Origin: Toxonevra muliebris
Taxonomy: Eukaryota > Arthropoda > Insecta > Diptera > Pallopteridae
NCBI GenBank assembly: GCA_963691655.1
Contig: OY829330.1
Location: 18,036,182 to 18,100,181, forward strand
Direction: 5' to 3'
Length of the DNA stretch: 64,000 bases
A program made the translations under genes and the position numbers. This document shows, in pieces, positions 11,006 to 22,072 of the stretch. Below the pieces are notes generated by a model, which worked only from the letters and a program-made list of their open reading frames with translations, was not told the DNA's origin and searched no databases. The number at the start of each line of letters is the position of its first letter. Within the stretch, counting starts at the first letter, position 1.

Positions 11006-13505
11006 ATGACATCGAATTTTTTATCGTCTGAACTATTTGACAAGCCCTACGAAGTACAGCGTAAAGATCGTACACTGGAGTCTGGCGTATCTAGAGGTGG
11101 AGGCGTCTTGATTGCAGTCTCTTCCAAGTTTGCTAGCAGAGAAATTCAGCTTTCAATAAACACTGGATGTATTGAGCAAATTTGCGTCGCTTTTAGGGTT
11201 GATTCAAACGAAAGAATTTTTATTTTAAGCTATATTCCACCTAATAGTAGCGTAGATTTATATGACTTTCACTTATCTAATATAACTTCTATCATATCTC
11301 ACTTAAATTTAAATCAAATTCCGTGCGTCTTAGGAGACTTCAATTTGGGGAGTATCGATTGGAATTACTGCTCGGATGAAAAAATTCTGATTCCTTTCAA
11401 CTTGAAAAATTCTATTGAACATCGTCTATGCGATTCTTTATACTCTGTTGGTCTTTTCCAGATAAATAATATTGAGAACAATCTAAGCAGGATTTTGGAT
11501 TTAGATTTCGTTAATAACGATATGAAATACTGCATTTCTAGGTGTGATTTGCCACTTACAAGTGAGTCAGTTCATCACAAAGCTCTTTTCATAGAGTATT
11601 CATTTTATTCATTTCACGATAAAGCTTTCGATGAGAATTTCATGTATTATGATTTCCACAAAGCAAACTACCTAACTCTGAACAATTTCTTTAACTCAAT
11701 CGATTGGAATTTAATCATGCGCGATAAAGACTCTCATTCTATCTACTTCATTTAAAAAAAAGTAATTAACGAAAGTCTCTATCTTTACATGCCCGTCAAA
11801 CAGAATCACAGATTTTTCAACCTGCCTTGGTATAATAAAAGTCTTTTACGATTAAAAAACCAGCGAAATAAAGCGCATAATAGATATAAAAAATCAAACT
11901 TGTCCAAAAATTGGTCGAATTTTGTGCAGCGAAGGAAAGAATTTGACTATTTATCCAATTTTTTATATAAAAAATATCTTGACTCCATCGAATCCATCAT
12001 TAAGCGTAATGCCAAATCTTTTTGGGTTTATTACAACTCGAAGCGAATAAACTCAGGTATACCTAAAACAATGGAACACCAAGGTGTTCAGGCTACTAAT
12101 ACACAAGACATACGTGAACTTTTTGCGAACTTCTTCGGTTCAGTCTTTAATAACTACGATCCCGATATTAGGTCGCTCGACTTTCCCCATCTTCATCAAA
12201 TCTTTGACATTGGCTTTATGAATATCTCTGAAGATGAAGTTTTCAAAACTCTCGTAGATTTGGATTCGAATAAAGGCGTTGGTTTTGATCTGATTCCTCC
12301 CTTATTTCCTAAAAAATGTGCATCTTCTTTATATATACCTTTGACTATTATTTTTAACACATCTCTTTCAAGCGGTATATTTCTAGACGATTGAAAAACT
12401 GCGTATATCACACCTATTTTCAAAGCTGGTCAAAAAGGTAAGATTGATAACTACCGACCAATTGTAAAGCTATCAGTCATACCGAAAATATTTGATGCTA
12501 TTGTTAACAAACGCCTTTTTCATGAAGTAAAAAAATCATATTTCCATATATCAACATGGCTTCTTCAGCGGGCGATCTACATGCAGTAATTTGTCCATTT
12601 TTTTAAATTTTTGTATTAATGCAGTTGAATGTGGATTGCAAGTAGATGCTCTATATACAGACTTTGTTAAAGCGTTCGATTGCTTACCACACAAGATACT
12701 CTTGCTAAAATTGGAGAAATTAGGAATTCATTCTAATCTTTTGAAATGGATAGCCTCGTACCTGATAGACAGGAAATTGATGGTCAAGGTAGGTGAATGC
12801 TATTCCAGCATTATTCATGCTAAATCAGGAGTTCCGCAAGGGACTCACCTTGGGCCCCTACTATTTAATATTTTTATTAATGATGTGATTCAAGCTTTTA
12901 GTTATTGCAGCGTTTAACTATATGCAGATGACTTGAAGATGTACGCAACAATATAGGATTTGTCAGACTGCACAAAATGTCAAGATGATATTAACTCCTT
13001 CACTCCTTGGTGCGCCACCAACGGAATGAAATTAAATTTTTCAAAATGCAAGCTCTTAACGTTTAATACAACCCTCTTACCCATCTCATTCAATTACTGT
13101 CATCAATCTCAAGACTTCACCAGAATTCCCTTAACAAAAGATCTCGGCATCTATTTTGACTCTAAACTTTCTTTTACCCCCCATAGGGACTATGTTATTT
13201 CAAGATCAGTTCTTGAATATGCTAATATTATATGGCACCCAACCTATCAAAATGACATCGATAGGATCGAGAGAGTTCCAAAAAACTTTACCAAATTTGC
13301 GCTTCAACGAACCTATGCATACGAATCTATGCCATCGTACGAAGCCAGATGTCAAGAACTTAATTTACAAAAGCTTGCAATCAGACAAAATGTATCAAGC
13401 GTGTTATTTATTAAGGACATACTTGATGGCAAAATCGATTCACCCGATCTCTTGTCCTTAATTCCATTCCATACTCCAGCAAGACCTCTAAAATGTGAAC
13501 GATGA
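11006..13505 (+). pseudogene. Retrotransposon ORF2: endonuclease and reverse transcriptase, broken
   Basis: The endonuclease nicks target DNA and the reverse transcriptase primes from it. Residues visible from 11006 include the VLGDFNL and ILDLDFVN catalytic-region motifs and a Ser-x-His-His near 11565-11580. The N-terminal third of the endonuclease, with its catalytic Glu, is absent, and the frame joins ORF1 sequence directly. The frame stops at 11753 and at 12392, and shifts near 12540-12590. The RT is then recognisable by YTDFVKAFDCLPH (motif A), GVPQGTHLGPLLF, and LYADDLKMY at 12918-12944. The YADD box itself is intact but is bracketed by two stops. A deletion near 13196 joins the RT to a C-terminal SVLEYANIIWHP segment that ends at 13505. 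Confidence 0.8.
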
Positions 13506-13941
13506 TAACGAGGATGAAAAAAATTACGAAAAAATGAATTAATTAAAAAAAAAAATTTTTTTTACAAAATTTTTTAAGTAATTAATTTAATTTAAGTTTT
13601 AAAATAAAAAAAATCTAAAATTTTTCTTGTAAAAATAGATGTTTTTTAATTTTAAAAATGTTGATGTCAATAAAAAAAATGTGACGTAGCGGAGCAAAAC
13701 GGACCACGGATTCGGACTCAGCGACAGTGTAATCAATTACGATCGTTTAGTCACGTAGTTTAAATTCGAAGTTCTACGAGAGCTTAACAAGTGAGAATGA
13801 AAAAATTAAAACTCAACGAAAGCTTAGGCAGAGAGCATAAAAAGTGAGTACAAGCACAAACTGCTTGAGTGTTTTTATGAATTTGTTATATACATATATG
13901 TAATGCATAATATTAATTGAATTTTTACTCGTGTATGCCAT
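13506..13941. other. Unassigned; A/T-rich then mixed sequence
   Basis: 13515-13680 is runs of A and T, probably including the decayed 3' end of the upstream retrotransposon. 13680-13800 is less biased (GTGACGTAGCGGAGCAAAAC) and unassigned. Confidence 0.4.
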
Positions 13942-13954
13942 ATAAAAAGACAAA

Positions 13955-14340
13955 CCATCAAACACCTCTTAGTCACATGTCCAAAGCTTATTTCCTTCAG
14001 AAATCAATTTTCTATTAACCCATTAAGGACGAGCGGGAATCAAAGTAGATAGATCAAGAAAGTAACTTGAGAAAAAAAAATGTTTTTGAACCTGGCTCAG
14101 GAACGGCTCAGCGACAAGGTGCCATATGGCACCGCTAGGCATTACTGGGTTAATAATACCTTTCTTAAAACGTTAGAATATATTAATGTAGATAATATAA
14201 CTATGGTTTATAATTTTTTAAGTAGCTGTAATTTGTTACATTTAATTTAATGTTATATCAACCGATGGCCTCGTTGCTAGTGCTGTGTTTTTATGTTGTA
14301 TTTTCATTTATGATTATATTACTTTTGTATAAATAAATAA
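13955..14340 (+). mobile_element. 5'-truncated non-LTR retrotransposon tail with 13-bp target duplication
   Basis: ATAAAAAGACAAA at 13942-13954 is repeated exactly at 14341-14353, which marks the insertion ends. The insert begins within a coding frame (HLLVTCPKLISFRNQF, a Cys/His-bearing ORF2 C-terminus), reaches a TAA near 14250, and ends in a (TAAA)n-type tail. This is the signature of target-primed reverse transcription that stopped early. A TTAA element at 14019-14149 interrupts the frame; the frame resumes on its far side. Confidence 0.85.
14019..14149. mobile_element. Second TTAA-flanked MITE (131 bp)
   Basis: Flanked by TTAA at 14015-14018 and 14150-14153. The ends are CCCATTAAGGACGAGC and, in reverse complement, CCCAGTAATGCCTAGC. 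It is nested in the truncated retrotransposon tail, and one TTAA restores that frame. It is shorter than and unlike the MITE at 9424-9746 except at the ends, so it is a different piggyBac-like family. Confidence 0.75.
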
Positions 14341-14562
14341 ATAAAAAGACAAAGAAAGGAATAGTGTATAAAATGTCGATGCAATATATTCATAAGGGTG
14401 CAAAATAAATGTTTCTGATGTGTATCTCTAGGCCGTTGGGTTTGGCTGGCACGTGTAGCAAATTTCGGGAATGACAAATGTGGTAACATTAAATGCAGAC
14501 AATTATGTATCGATAAATAGCAATAAATGTTTTCTCGCACACGCACATACACAAATGTAAAG

Positions 14563-15265
14563 TTTTTTTTTTTTTTATTTAACGAGGAGTAAAAGCATTG
14601 AAAGCCGAAGTCAGTGCTAAACTTCCACCAGCAAACATCTCCTCTCGTCCGATGGAAAGTTCCTCCCGGAACCACCGTTAAGTATAACGTCGGGAGGGCG
14701 CCTAGAACATTACTGCTCACTCGTCTGTTTTTCATTTTCTTTAGTCGGTCTGGTTCGTTACCGTCCGCTGTGGGGCAGGATCACTGATACCCTGGTTTCT
14801 TCGTTCCACGTTAAAACTGCTACTTTCCAGCCAGCTTCGATTAACAGTGACAGCCGTTATTGGTCTGGCAGCGGGGTGAAGAGGCGTCTGGAAAACGCGT
14901 AAGAGCTAGTTTTTATAAGCGGGAGTGGTCTCATACCAGTATGAGGTACCGTTTCATATAAACGCGGGAGACGTCTAGGTCCCCTTGGCGTTTATTTTTG
15001 ACAGCGCCTTTTTGTTTTAACCGATCTGGTGAGACGGGCGTGGTCTCATTGCAGTCGGGAGCACCGTTTTGTATAAACACGGGAGGCGCCTGGGTCTCCT
15101 TCGATCTGGTGAGACGGGCGTGGTCTCATTGTAGACTGAAGCGGCGTCATTCATCGGAATGGCATAGGGCTCTGTGACATTTAGGTCACGCTCTCCCTCT
15201 CTTTCGCCTCTTACGACAGGCATACCTTGCCGCGGGAATATTCTTGCCCACTTCCAGCAGGGGCG
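14563..15265 (-). mobile_element. Probable retroposed sequence with poly(A), minus strand
   Basis: Read on the minus strand, this GC-richer block ends in AATAAA-like sequence and a 14-base A run (14563-14576 on the + strand as T). TGTAAAG at 14556-14562 recurs at 15266-15272 as a possible 7-bp target duplication. Inside, a unit of about 81 bp with CTGGTGAGACGGGCGTGGTC recurs at 15024 and 15105, with a diverged third copy near 14915-14995. Minus-strand frames at 15017-15223 and 14560-14735 look coding-like but match no domain I can name. It may be the 3' part of an R1-type element; the family is uncertain. Confidence 0.45.
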
Positions 15266-15418
15266 TGTAAAGTTGTTAACACGTGTTCGTGTGTATATGA
15301 GCTATGCAGTATACACCCTGCAAGTAATTGCTGACCCATTCAACTTGAGGTCCAACACTAAAAACTACCTCAGAAAATGTTCTCGATTCGGGATGTAACA
15401 TTTTTAAAAACGTTCATA

Positions 15419-15470
15419 AGCCTAGAGGTTGGACTGCTATGCAGAGGTGCCCGGGGCTCAAGTCTCGGCA
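15419..15470 (+). other. tRNA-like SINE head (related to the SINE at 36396-36685)
   Basis: AGCCTAGAGGTTGGACTGCT followed by GGGCTCAAGTCTCGGC resembles a tRNA A box and B box. It closely parallels the tRNA-like head of the minus-strand SINE near 36600-36683 (AGCCTAGTGGTTAG...TTGGACTGCTACGC...), so it is probably another copy of that family. Confidence 0.5.
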
Positions 15471-15639
15471 AGCTTGGAAATCAAAAATAAAAATTTTTTA
15501 CACGGTTGATCCCATACAAAAGTTGGACAAAAATAGAAGGAGTTGTCAGAATTGAATGAAATTTAGTTTCTGATGATGGTGAATAATGGTGCTCTGCACA
15601 CTGGGCCTACTATTTTGGCCAAAAGTCAGAAAGCCTTCC

Positions 15640-15965
15640 GATTTGGTTGAAATCGATTCCTCGGGGACTTTGGGGTTCGTTGAATTCAAATCTGTGGTCT
15701 GAATTTCAAAAATCAAAATGGCGGAACCATTACTTGGATTGGTTGGGATTTTCATGAAAGCTTGTACTCAAGGGTCTTGGGGTCGCTGAATTCAAATCTG
15801 TTGCCTAAATTTCATAAATCAAAATGGCGAATCCAATATGGCGGAACAATTTTTTAGATTTGTTGGGATTTTCATGAAAGTTTGTATTCAGTTGTTTTGG
15901 GAGTCGCTGAATTTAAATCTATGCTACAAAACTAAAATGGCGGATCCAATATGGCGAATATTACT
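15640..15965 (+). repeat. Minisatellite, about 3 units of 106-121 bp
   Basis: Units start with TCG(C/T)TGAATT(C/T)AAATCT at 15677, 15783 and 15904. Each also carries AAAATGGCGGATCC-like and GGGATTTTCATGAAAG words. Unit lengths differ by indels. The ATGGCGGA words recur as a sub-repeat within units. Confidence 0.85.
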
Positions 15966-17470
15966 ACATATGTATATACAGGGTGATCCGATTTGAGTGT
16001 AAAAAATTGTGATTCTTTAGTTCTGAGAAAAAACATTTTCTAGACAAGGTGTATTTTCAACCTCCACTGAGATACAGGGTGCTTAAGAAATTTCTATAGG
16101 GAAAATACTTATCACCAGATATTATACCATAACTCATATAATATTAAATGTTAAAAGCAAAGAAATTGGTCTTTTTAGATAGAAAATTAATGGACCTTTA
16201 TTTTGATATTACATTTATAAGTAATTACTGTTTTGAGTTGGAAGTATTTGCCAATCAAAATAAAAAAATATTTTTTTTTGGATTTTTTTTTTTAAATTTA
16301 AGGTTTCGGAAAAAAATTTGTAATAATGTATTTAATTTTGTGCATTTTTTATATGCTCTGTAGTAAGATATATCAATTTCTTATATTAAGCTCCTAGCCA
16401 AATTGTACAAAGATATTATTATTGTTACAAAGATACAGTGCTTAATGTAGTACTCCTCCACCACATTTTTTTTACTTTCGTACTGAAACCATAAAAAATG
16501 GTGTTGTGGTCTACAAAATTTTTTAAATACGATTGATTTTTTGGAAGAGCTACCTTAGCCAAGAGGATAGTTTAAAGCATTATAACTTATACCTATTGGA
16601 AAGGCCGCGATGGTACTTGTCGAAAATGGACTCAAACATCCAAATCGGATGTTCCATTCCAAAATTATGATTGCGTATAGCAATCTTACGTGTTCATTTT
16701 ATACTTTCAATTAAATATACAAAAATACAAAATAAATTACGCATAGGCGCCTATATTTTTATAAGCAGCGAAATAAATGAAAAGTGGCAAAAAGTAGCAC
16801 ACCTATGCTCAAGTGCACATCCTAAGGAAAACATTCATATATTTCAGAGCTCAATATGTTGTGTTATGTCGTGCTATGAGCAATCGAAAGCAGGTGCTTT
16901 GGTGAAAAATCTTCTTCATTCACTAATAATGTGATTGTATCTGATTGTAATTGAGAATTCCAGGTTTAATTGGCTTCTTAAAAATTTCACACCTTGGTGA
17001 ATGACATAAATAACAGATTTACCTTTTCGCTTTTTTAAGATCCGACTTTTGTGCCCTCTATGTTTTAAAAGTACAATCAACCTTAAATAAAAAATAAGTA
17101 ACCTTATAAAAATTATTTTTATTTACTAAATTAAGATACAATTCAAAATATTATAACTAAAGTAAGGGACCATGGCGTTCGACTCAAGTTACCTTTAAAA
17201 AAAAACCGACTTTAATATGTAATAAAATACTTTTTTAAGAAACTACATTTCCAAATTAGAGTGGTAATATTTTCTTGGATTACATGGAATAGAAATTAAT
17301 TCACTTCCACTTCACAAAATGTTTTCCTTTTTTTAATTTAAAAAACTTATACAAAGGGGATAAAAAAAATATTGGCAAACAAATTTAAGTCGAATTATTT
17401 AATTGAAAATGTTGATTTATTTATGTGGGATTTTACAAAAGTTCAAAAAGTGTTTTTTTACTTAAACCAG
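15966..17470. other. AT-rich stretch, no gene supported
   Basis: A segment at 15975-16090 (ACAGGGTGATCCGATT, later ACAGGGTGCTTAAG) resembles ends of short DNA elements but no clear partner was found. The remainder is A/T runs with chance frames. Confidence 0.45.
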
Positions 17471-17604
17471 AATTTTTATACATTCGTGGTCTAGCCGACG
17501 ATTTCAATGCAAATAAAATACATCAATTCGTTACGCAATTAAGCTGTGAAAAAGTACATATTCACACTTCTTCAATTCGTTTGGCGTTTGCTGGCTGGAG
17601 AAGG
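17471..17604 (+). CDS. Candidate internal exon of an unknown gene
   Basis: A pyrimidine-rich tract ends in AACCAG at 17465-17470, a fair 3' splice site, and AAGG followed by GTAAGG at 17605-17610 is a fair 5' splice site. The frame between reads EFLYIRGLADDFNANKIHQF and continues with an ordinary-looking amino-acid mix. It also stays open past the donor to a stop near 17722. Base use is less A/T-biased than the surroundings. I do not recognise the protein; it may be a host exon or an unidentified transposon fragment. Confidence 0.3.
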
Positions 17605-17610
17605 GTAAGG

Positions 17611-19013
17611 ATGGATGACAGATTATTTTGTTATTCATACAATACAACTACAGAAACAAACAACAATGAGGAGAGAGAACAAAACACATATCAAAATGTT
17701 GACGAGAATAACGTCAATGCTTAGAATTTAAAATATATTGTACGTTGTTGTTATACTCTCCATTTACATGCGTCACCACCACCATCACCACACAATTTTC
17801 ACAATGTAAATTCACTCATATAGTTGTATATACATACAGCATGTAGGATAACAATAAATTGAAATTCATATTTTACTTTTAATACTGTAACTAATGTTGA
17901 GATTTCTAACACTTGTTTCTGATGCACCCCCTTTCTTTTACAATTTTTTTCTAATTTTTGCATTTTTTGTAAAGTATGTATGTTCACTAGCTGGGCTTCG
18001 CCTAGCTACGCTGTCCGGGTCTGGAAAAGTTGGGGTAATACGAAAACTACAACAAAAAATTACCTTTTGAGCGTGACAACTCTAATCTAATTATTTCACT
18101 TTTTGAATATTTATTGCATTGATTAGAACTTTTTTTAGACAAATTTTTTTACTTAAAACGCAAACTTTCTACTTATAGTTTCTTTAATGATTTATTGCCC
18201 AAGTTTACCAAGTTTACCAAGTTACCAGTTTACACATTGATATTTAGTTTAAAATTAAAAAGCCCAAAAACACTTTTTTATAAAATCAAATCGTATTGCA
18301 TAGTCAAAAAAATTTCATATTAGCTTTATTCACGATTTGGTGCAAATGGTCTTGCATCATTGCAAATGCAAAAAATGTCTGCTATCACAACAACAAATAT
18401 CGCATATTTACTAACGTTTAATATTTATTCAATGCAAATATAGGAGATGCAGAGTTGTTTAGCTGTCAGAATGTTACCACCTCATCGTAAAATAATGCAA
18501 GTCCATTGAGTTCTTCTTACGAATTTAAAGCGGGAAAGGTGACAAACTTCCGCAATCCGCACTTTCGCAACGCTGCACAGTGCTCCGAAGCCATACAAAA
18601 GATGAACAAAAATAGAAGGAGTTGTTTGATTTTAATAATTTACATACATATATAGTAATTTTGGGTCACTGAGCTCAAAAACGAAATCAGTTTTCTTCTA
18701 GACCCTACCATTTTTTCCGAAATGCATACTTTGTCCGATTTCAAAAAAAAAAATTCAAAATTATTAAAAAAAATTTTGATTAGAAGTTTTTTTTTCCAAA
18801 TTCGTAACAAATTGGACTTAAGAGCTTACAAATTAATTTCGTTTTTTTTTTTTTTTGCCAATATTTTGAGCCATATTCGAGATATTTTGAAAATATTGGA
18901 TAACTTTGGAAATTTTTTAAAAATTGCATACTTACTAATTCTGTGGTCAAGCAATAAACGCTTAAGTCGACTAAAGACAAAATTGAGTTATAAATGCTAT
19001 CGTGTTCTTCTTA
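17611..19013. other. AT-rich stretch with dispersed repeat scraps
   Basis: 18586-18627 shares CCATACAAAAG and ACAAAAATAGAAGGAGTTGT with 15509-15546, so both belong to a dispersed repeat. 18330-18420 shares, in reverse complement, 'atttgttgttgtgatagca' and 'ttgcaccaaatcg' words with 3225-3290. No gene is supported. Confidence 0.45.
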
Positions 19014-19021
19014 CTCCAATG

Positions 19022-19944
19022 CAAGGCTGTATTTAGGGGGAGGTTTTGGGGGTTCTTCCGCCCCCCTCCCCCCCGAAATGTGGAAACTTTTTTCTATTTT
19101 TTTTGTTATTAATTGCCAGTGGATGAAGGAAAAGTCAAAATAACATCTATTGAACAGTTTTTAAATATTTTTTACTTCCATCGGTTTCTTTCTAAAGAGT
19201 CAAATATAAAAAAATAAACTTGAAATCTTAGTTACACTATGCGACCAGATCCAATTTGTTTTCTTTGACATGAAGTTTGACTTTGGATACAAAAAGAGAA
19301 GGTGATGCTGAGCAATTCTGCATTTATTGTTTTTCTAGGTCAGTAACTGTTTTTGATTTACAGTTTCGGGTTTAGGGCTCATTTAGAAGTGCATGATTCA
19401 GCCTATAATTTCTGGATTTCGAAATTTGTAGCACGCCAGTGTTCAGCTCTCCAATTTTTTAAAAAGGCCAAAAATTCTATTTTAGGGTTTTCCATCCCAT
19501 TTTTTCTAAAACGTGGCGTGATGGGAAATTTTTGACCTCAGATTCGTGTTCAGTATAAAAAATTCATTCACAAACACTAGGAACCATTTTATTCGCAAAG
19601 CTAATATAGGGCAGTAGTAGTGGATCAGCTCCAAAGTTCTAGGAAACAATCTTAAAATGTAATTAGTTCTTTAACCCATTATTGCTTAGAGCACCCCAAC
19701 TCGGAAGACCTCCTTCATTGTAGTAACTGCACGAATTTTGGGAATATAAGCCAACCTCATCTGGATTCCTTATCATGGCCCGAATTCCCATTGATAATCA
19801 TTTGAAAAAAATTAGCCTCTGACTATTTTTAGTATTTTTGGCAATTGTTTTGAGGTCGGGCTCATCATCAGTAATGGCAAGTCAATGTCAATTTTCTTCG
19901 AATGACACCCCTCCCCCCCGAAAAAAATCCTGGCTACGGCCCTG
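19022..19944. mobile_element. hAT element, non-autonomous (923 bp)
   Basis: CTCCAATG at 19014-19021 is repeated exactly at 19945-19952, an 8-bp target duplication as in the hAT superfamily. The right end in reverse complement, CAGGGCCGTAGCCAGG, is a typical hAT terminus. The left end CAAGGCTGTATTTAGG is its diverged partner. Both ends continue into G-rich tracts. No transposase frame of any length was seen inside. Confidence 0.82.
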
Positions 19945-20280
19945 CTCCAATGTACATGTTCGTGAAATTCCAGAAATTCTATGTTATTACAACAAAAAGC
20001 ATTGAAATTTAATATGTTTGATTTATTTTTAACCACTATCGTCCAAAGAATCTTCTGTTGAAAAATCAATAAACGATTCAAGAAGATGTACATTTTGTTC
20101 TGACTGGCCGCAGCTAATGTTGTATAGCTCGATGTCATTATTCCTAACAATTTTATTTTTGAGTTTAATAGACCGCCTGAAAGATAGTCGCAAATATATG
20201 CAAGTATTTTGCTAAATAAATTTTTTTCACCTATCGGCAAATCGAAAAATGTTAAAACCTCACATCCATGAACTTTAATA

Positions 20281-21589
20281 AAGCATGGTCACGAAATAAT
20301 TTTTACAAAAACAAAGTGCTGCATTTCAGCTAACGGTAAATTTAAATTTACAGTTAAGTAAAGCTAACAGTCAAAAGTTTAAAGTGTGTAGATCTAGTCA
20401 CTAGTACAAATTTGTTTCTTGACGAGTGCGGGTAACAGTATGGCATCGAAAAAAGAAAAAACTCGAGAATCAATAATTGACATTTATTCGGAAAAACACG
20501 CACTTTCATCTGCTGAAATTGCACGACACGCTCATGTCTCAAGAGCGACTGTTAGAAACGTGGTTTTAAAATTTTTAAAAGATAAGACTATCAAACAAAA
20601 GTAAGGTGGTGGTAGAAAAACTCGTTTCAAGATCCAAATTTAGTGAAGAAAGTAGTAAAGTGGTGGAAACAGTGACCAAACCAATCAGAATGGGATATTG
20701 CAAAAAAATTTAACATATCGAAATCTTTCGCACATAAAATTATAGTCCGACAAAATCTTCATTCGTATAAAGTACAAAAAGTGCCGAATCGCAATGATTT
20801 AAGTAACGAAAAAGCAAAATCAAGAGCATGTAAATTGCATGACAAACTCTTAAGCGGCTATAGAGGTTGCGTCATTATTGATGACGAAACTTATGTAAAA
20901 GCAGATTTTTCACAATTACCCGGAAAAAAATATTATGTTGCATACACCAAAGAAGGTGTAAAGAAAATGTTTAAGCATCAAAAAGCTGAAAAATTTCACA
21001 AAAAATTTATGGTGTGGCAAGCTATATGTTCATGTGGCCTTAAGGCAAAGCCGTTTATAACATCTGGTACCATAAATTCTGGAATTTATATTGATATGTG
21101 CCTCAATCGGGTCTTGCTGCCTCTTTATAAAAAGCATATAGTTCCAGCTATATTTTGGCCTGATTTGGCGACTTGCCATTATTTTAAAGAAACGTTGACA
21201 TGGTATAAAAACAACAACCTCAAATTCGTACCAAAGCAGTTCAATCCGCCTAACTGCCCCGAACTGCGGCCGATTGAAAAATACTGGGCTATAGTAAAAC
21301 AAAAATTGTGAAAATATTACAAACCTTCAAAAAATATATCAGACTTTTCAAAAAAGTGGCAGAAAGCTACAAATAATTTTGGAAAAAACTGTGTCAAAAA
21401 CCTAATGGCAGGTCTTAAAAAAAAAGTGCGTGAATTCGCTAATACACCAATGGTTGAATAAAATCTTTTACGTTATCTGAATATAAATAAAATTAAAAAA
21501 AAATCTTTATAGTTGGTTTTTTTTTCATTTTTAGAAATGTAGAAATAATGTAGCGTTGACTTTGTAAAAATTATTTCGTGACCACACTT
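20281..21589 (+). mobile_element. Tc1/mariner-type transposon, DD37E class (1.31 kb)
   Basis: Flanked by TA at 20279-20280 and 21590-21591. The 29-bp terminal inverted repeats start AAGCATGGTCACGAAATAAT on the left and AAGTGTGGTCACGAAATAAT in reverse complement on the right, with two differences. One broken transposase gene lies between. Length and ends are as expected for a nearly complete element. Confidence 0.9.
20440..21461 (+). pseudogene. DD37E Tc1-like transposase, inactivated
   Basis: The enzyme would bind the terminal repeats and cut and paste the element at TA. An N-terminal helix-turn-helix is visible in the first 55 residues (SAEIARHAHVSRATVRNVVL). Catalytic residues are the Asp of VIIDDETYVKAD, the Asp of FWPDLATCHY, and the Glu of CPELRPIEKYW. 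There are 37 residues between the second Asp and that Glu, which defines the DD37E group known from mosquitoes and other insects. Lesions: a stop at 20602, a frameshift near 20630, a TGA near 20690, and a TGA at 21309. The start at 20440 was chosen because MASKKEKTRE begins the conserved part. Confidence 0.88.
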
Positions 21590-22072
21590 TAGCTCTTCAT
21601 TAATATTATTTCCAATCTTTTTTTTAGCAAAAGAAAAAATAGCTTTAAACTTATTTGTTGCACTGGCACTAATCCAGCAATTGGATAAATCAGAATATTT
21701 AATTCCATTATTAAAAAAAACACTTGAATTTAGCAAAACTTTATTTGTTTACCTTTTTTGACATTTCAAAGTAACGGTAATTGCATTTGCTTAAGTTTTC
21801 TTTCTTTTATTGAAATTGTCAAATTAAAAATTAATATTGATGGTCAAAACCCAGAGAATTATACAACATATTTTGGTCGTAGCATAGCGTAAAGACGGTT
21901 TTAGAAAATTGAATTTTTTCGAAAGTTGCAAAAATACGCAAAATGTTTTTCTTGCGTTTAAGAGAAGAAAGTCCATTTAAAAGAAACCATAACGAGACTT
22001 TACGCCTGATAACGTCATTTAATTGCAGAATCTTACTAAAATTTGCCATTTTTCAGTTGCGCCAATTAACAA
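21590..22072. other. AT-rich stretch, no gene supported
   Basis: Only chance frames were seen. Confidence 0.45.

Larger units (their letters stand above)
9291..13505 (+). mobile_element. CR1-group non-LTR retrotransposon, decayed copy
   Basis: The order is ORF1 with an N-terminal PHD finger, an apurinic endonuclease-type domain, then reverse transcriptase. This is the layout of CR1/Jockey-superfamily elements. The copy has a 323-bp TTAA element in ORF1, a deletion that removes the start of the endonuclease, a deletion in the thumb region of the reverse transcriptase, several stops and at least one frameshift. The 3' end is not defined: A/T-rich sequence follows 13505. The clade call rests on the PHD-ORF1 architecture and the look of the RT and could be revised within the CR1/Jockey superfamily. 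Confidence 0.75.

Noticed and set aside
14319..14735. 138-codon minus-strand frame as a single gene
   Set aside because: It crosses the poly(A) boundary of the proposed retroposed sequence and a truncated retrotransposon edge; no domain.
15975..16085. ACAGGGTG words as Tc1/mariner ends
   Set aside because: The two occurrences are in direct rather than inverted orientation and no TA-flanked partner was found.
19670..19700. TTAACCCATTATTGC as the end of another TTAA MITE
   Set aside because: No facing GGGTTAA end was found nearby.
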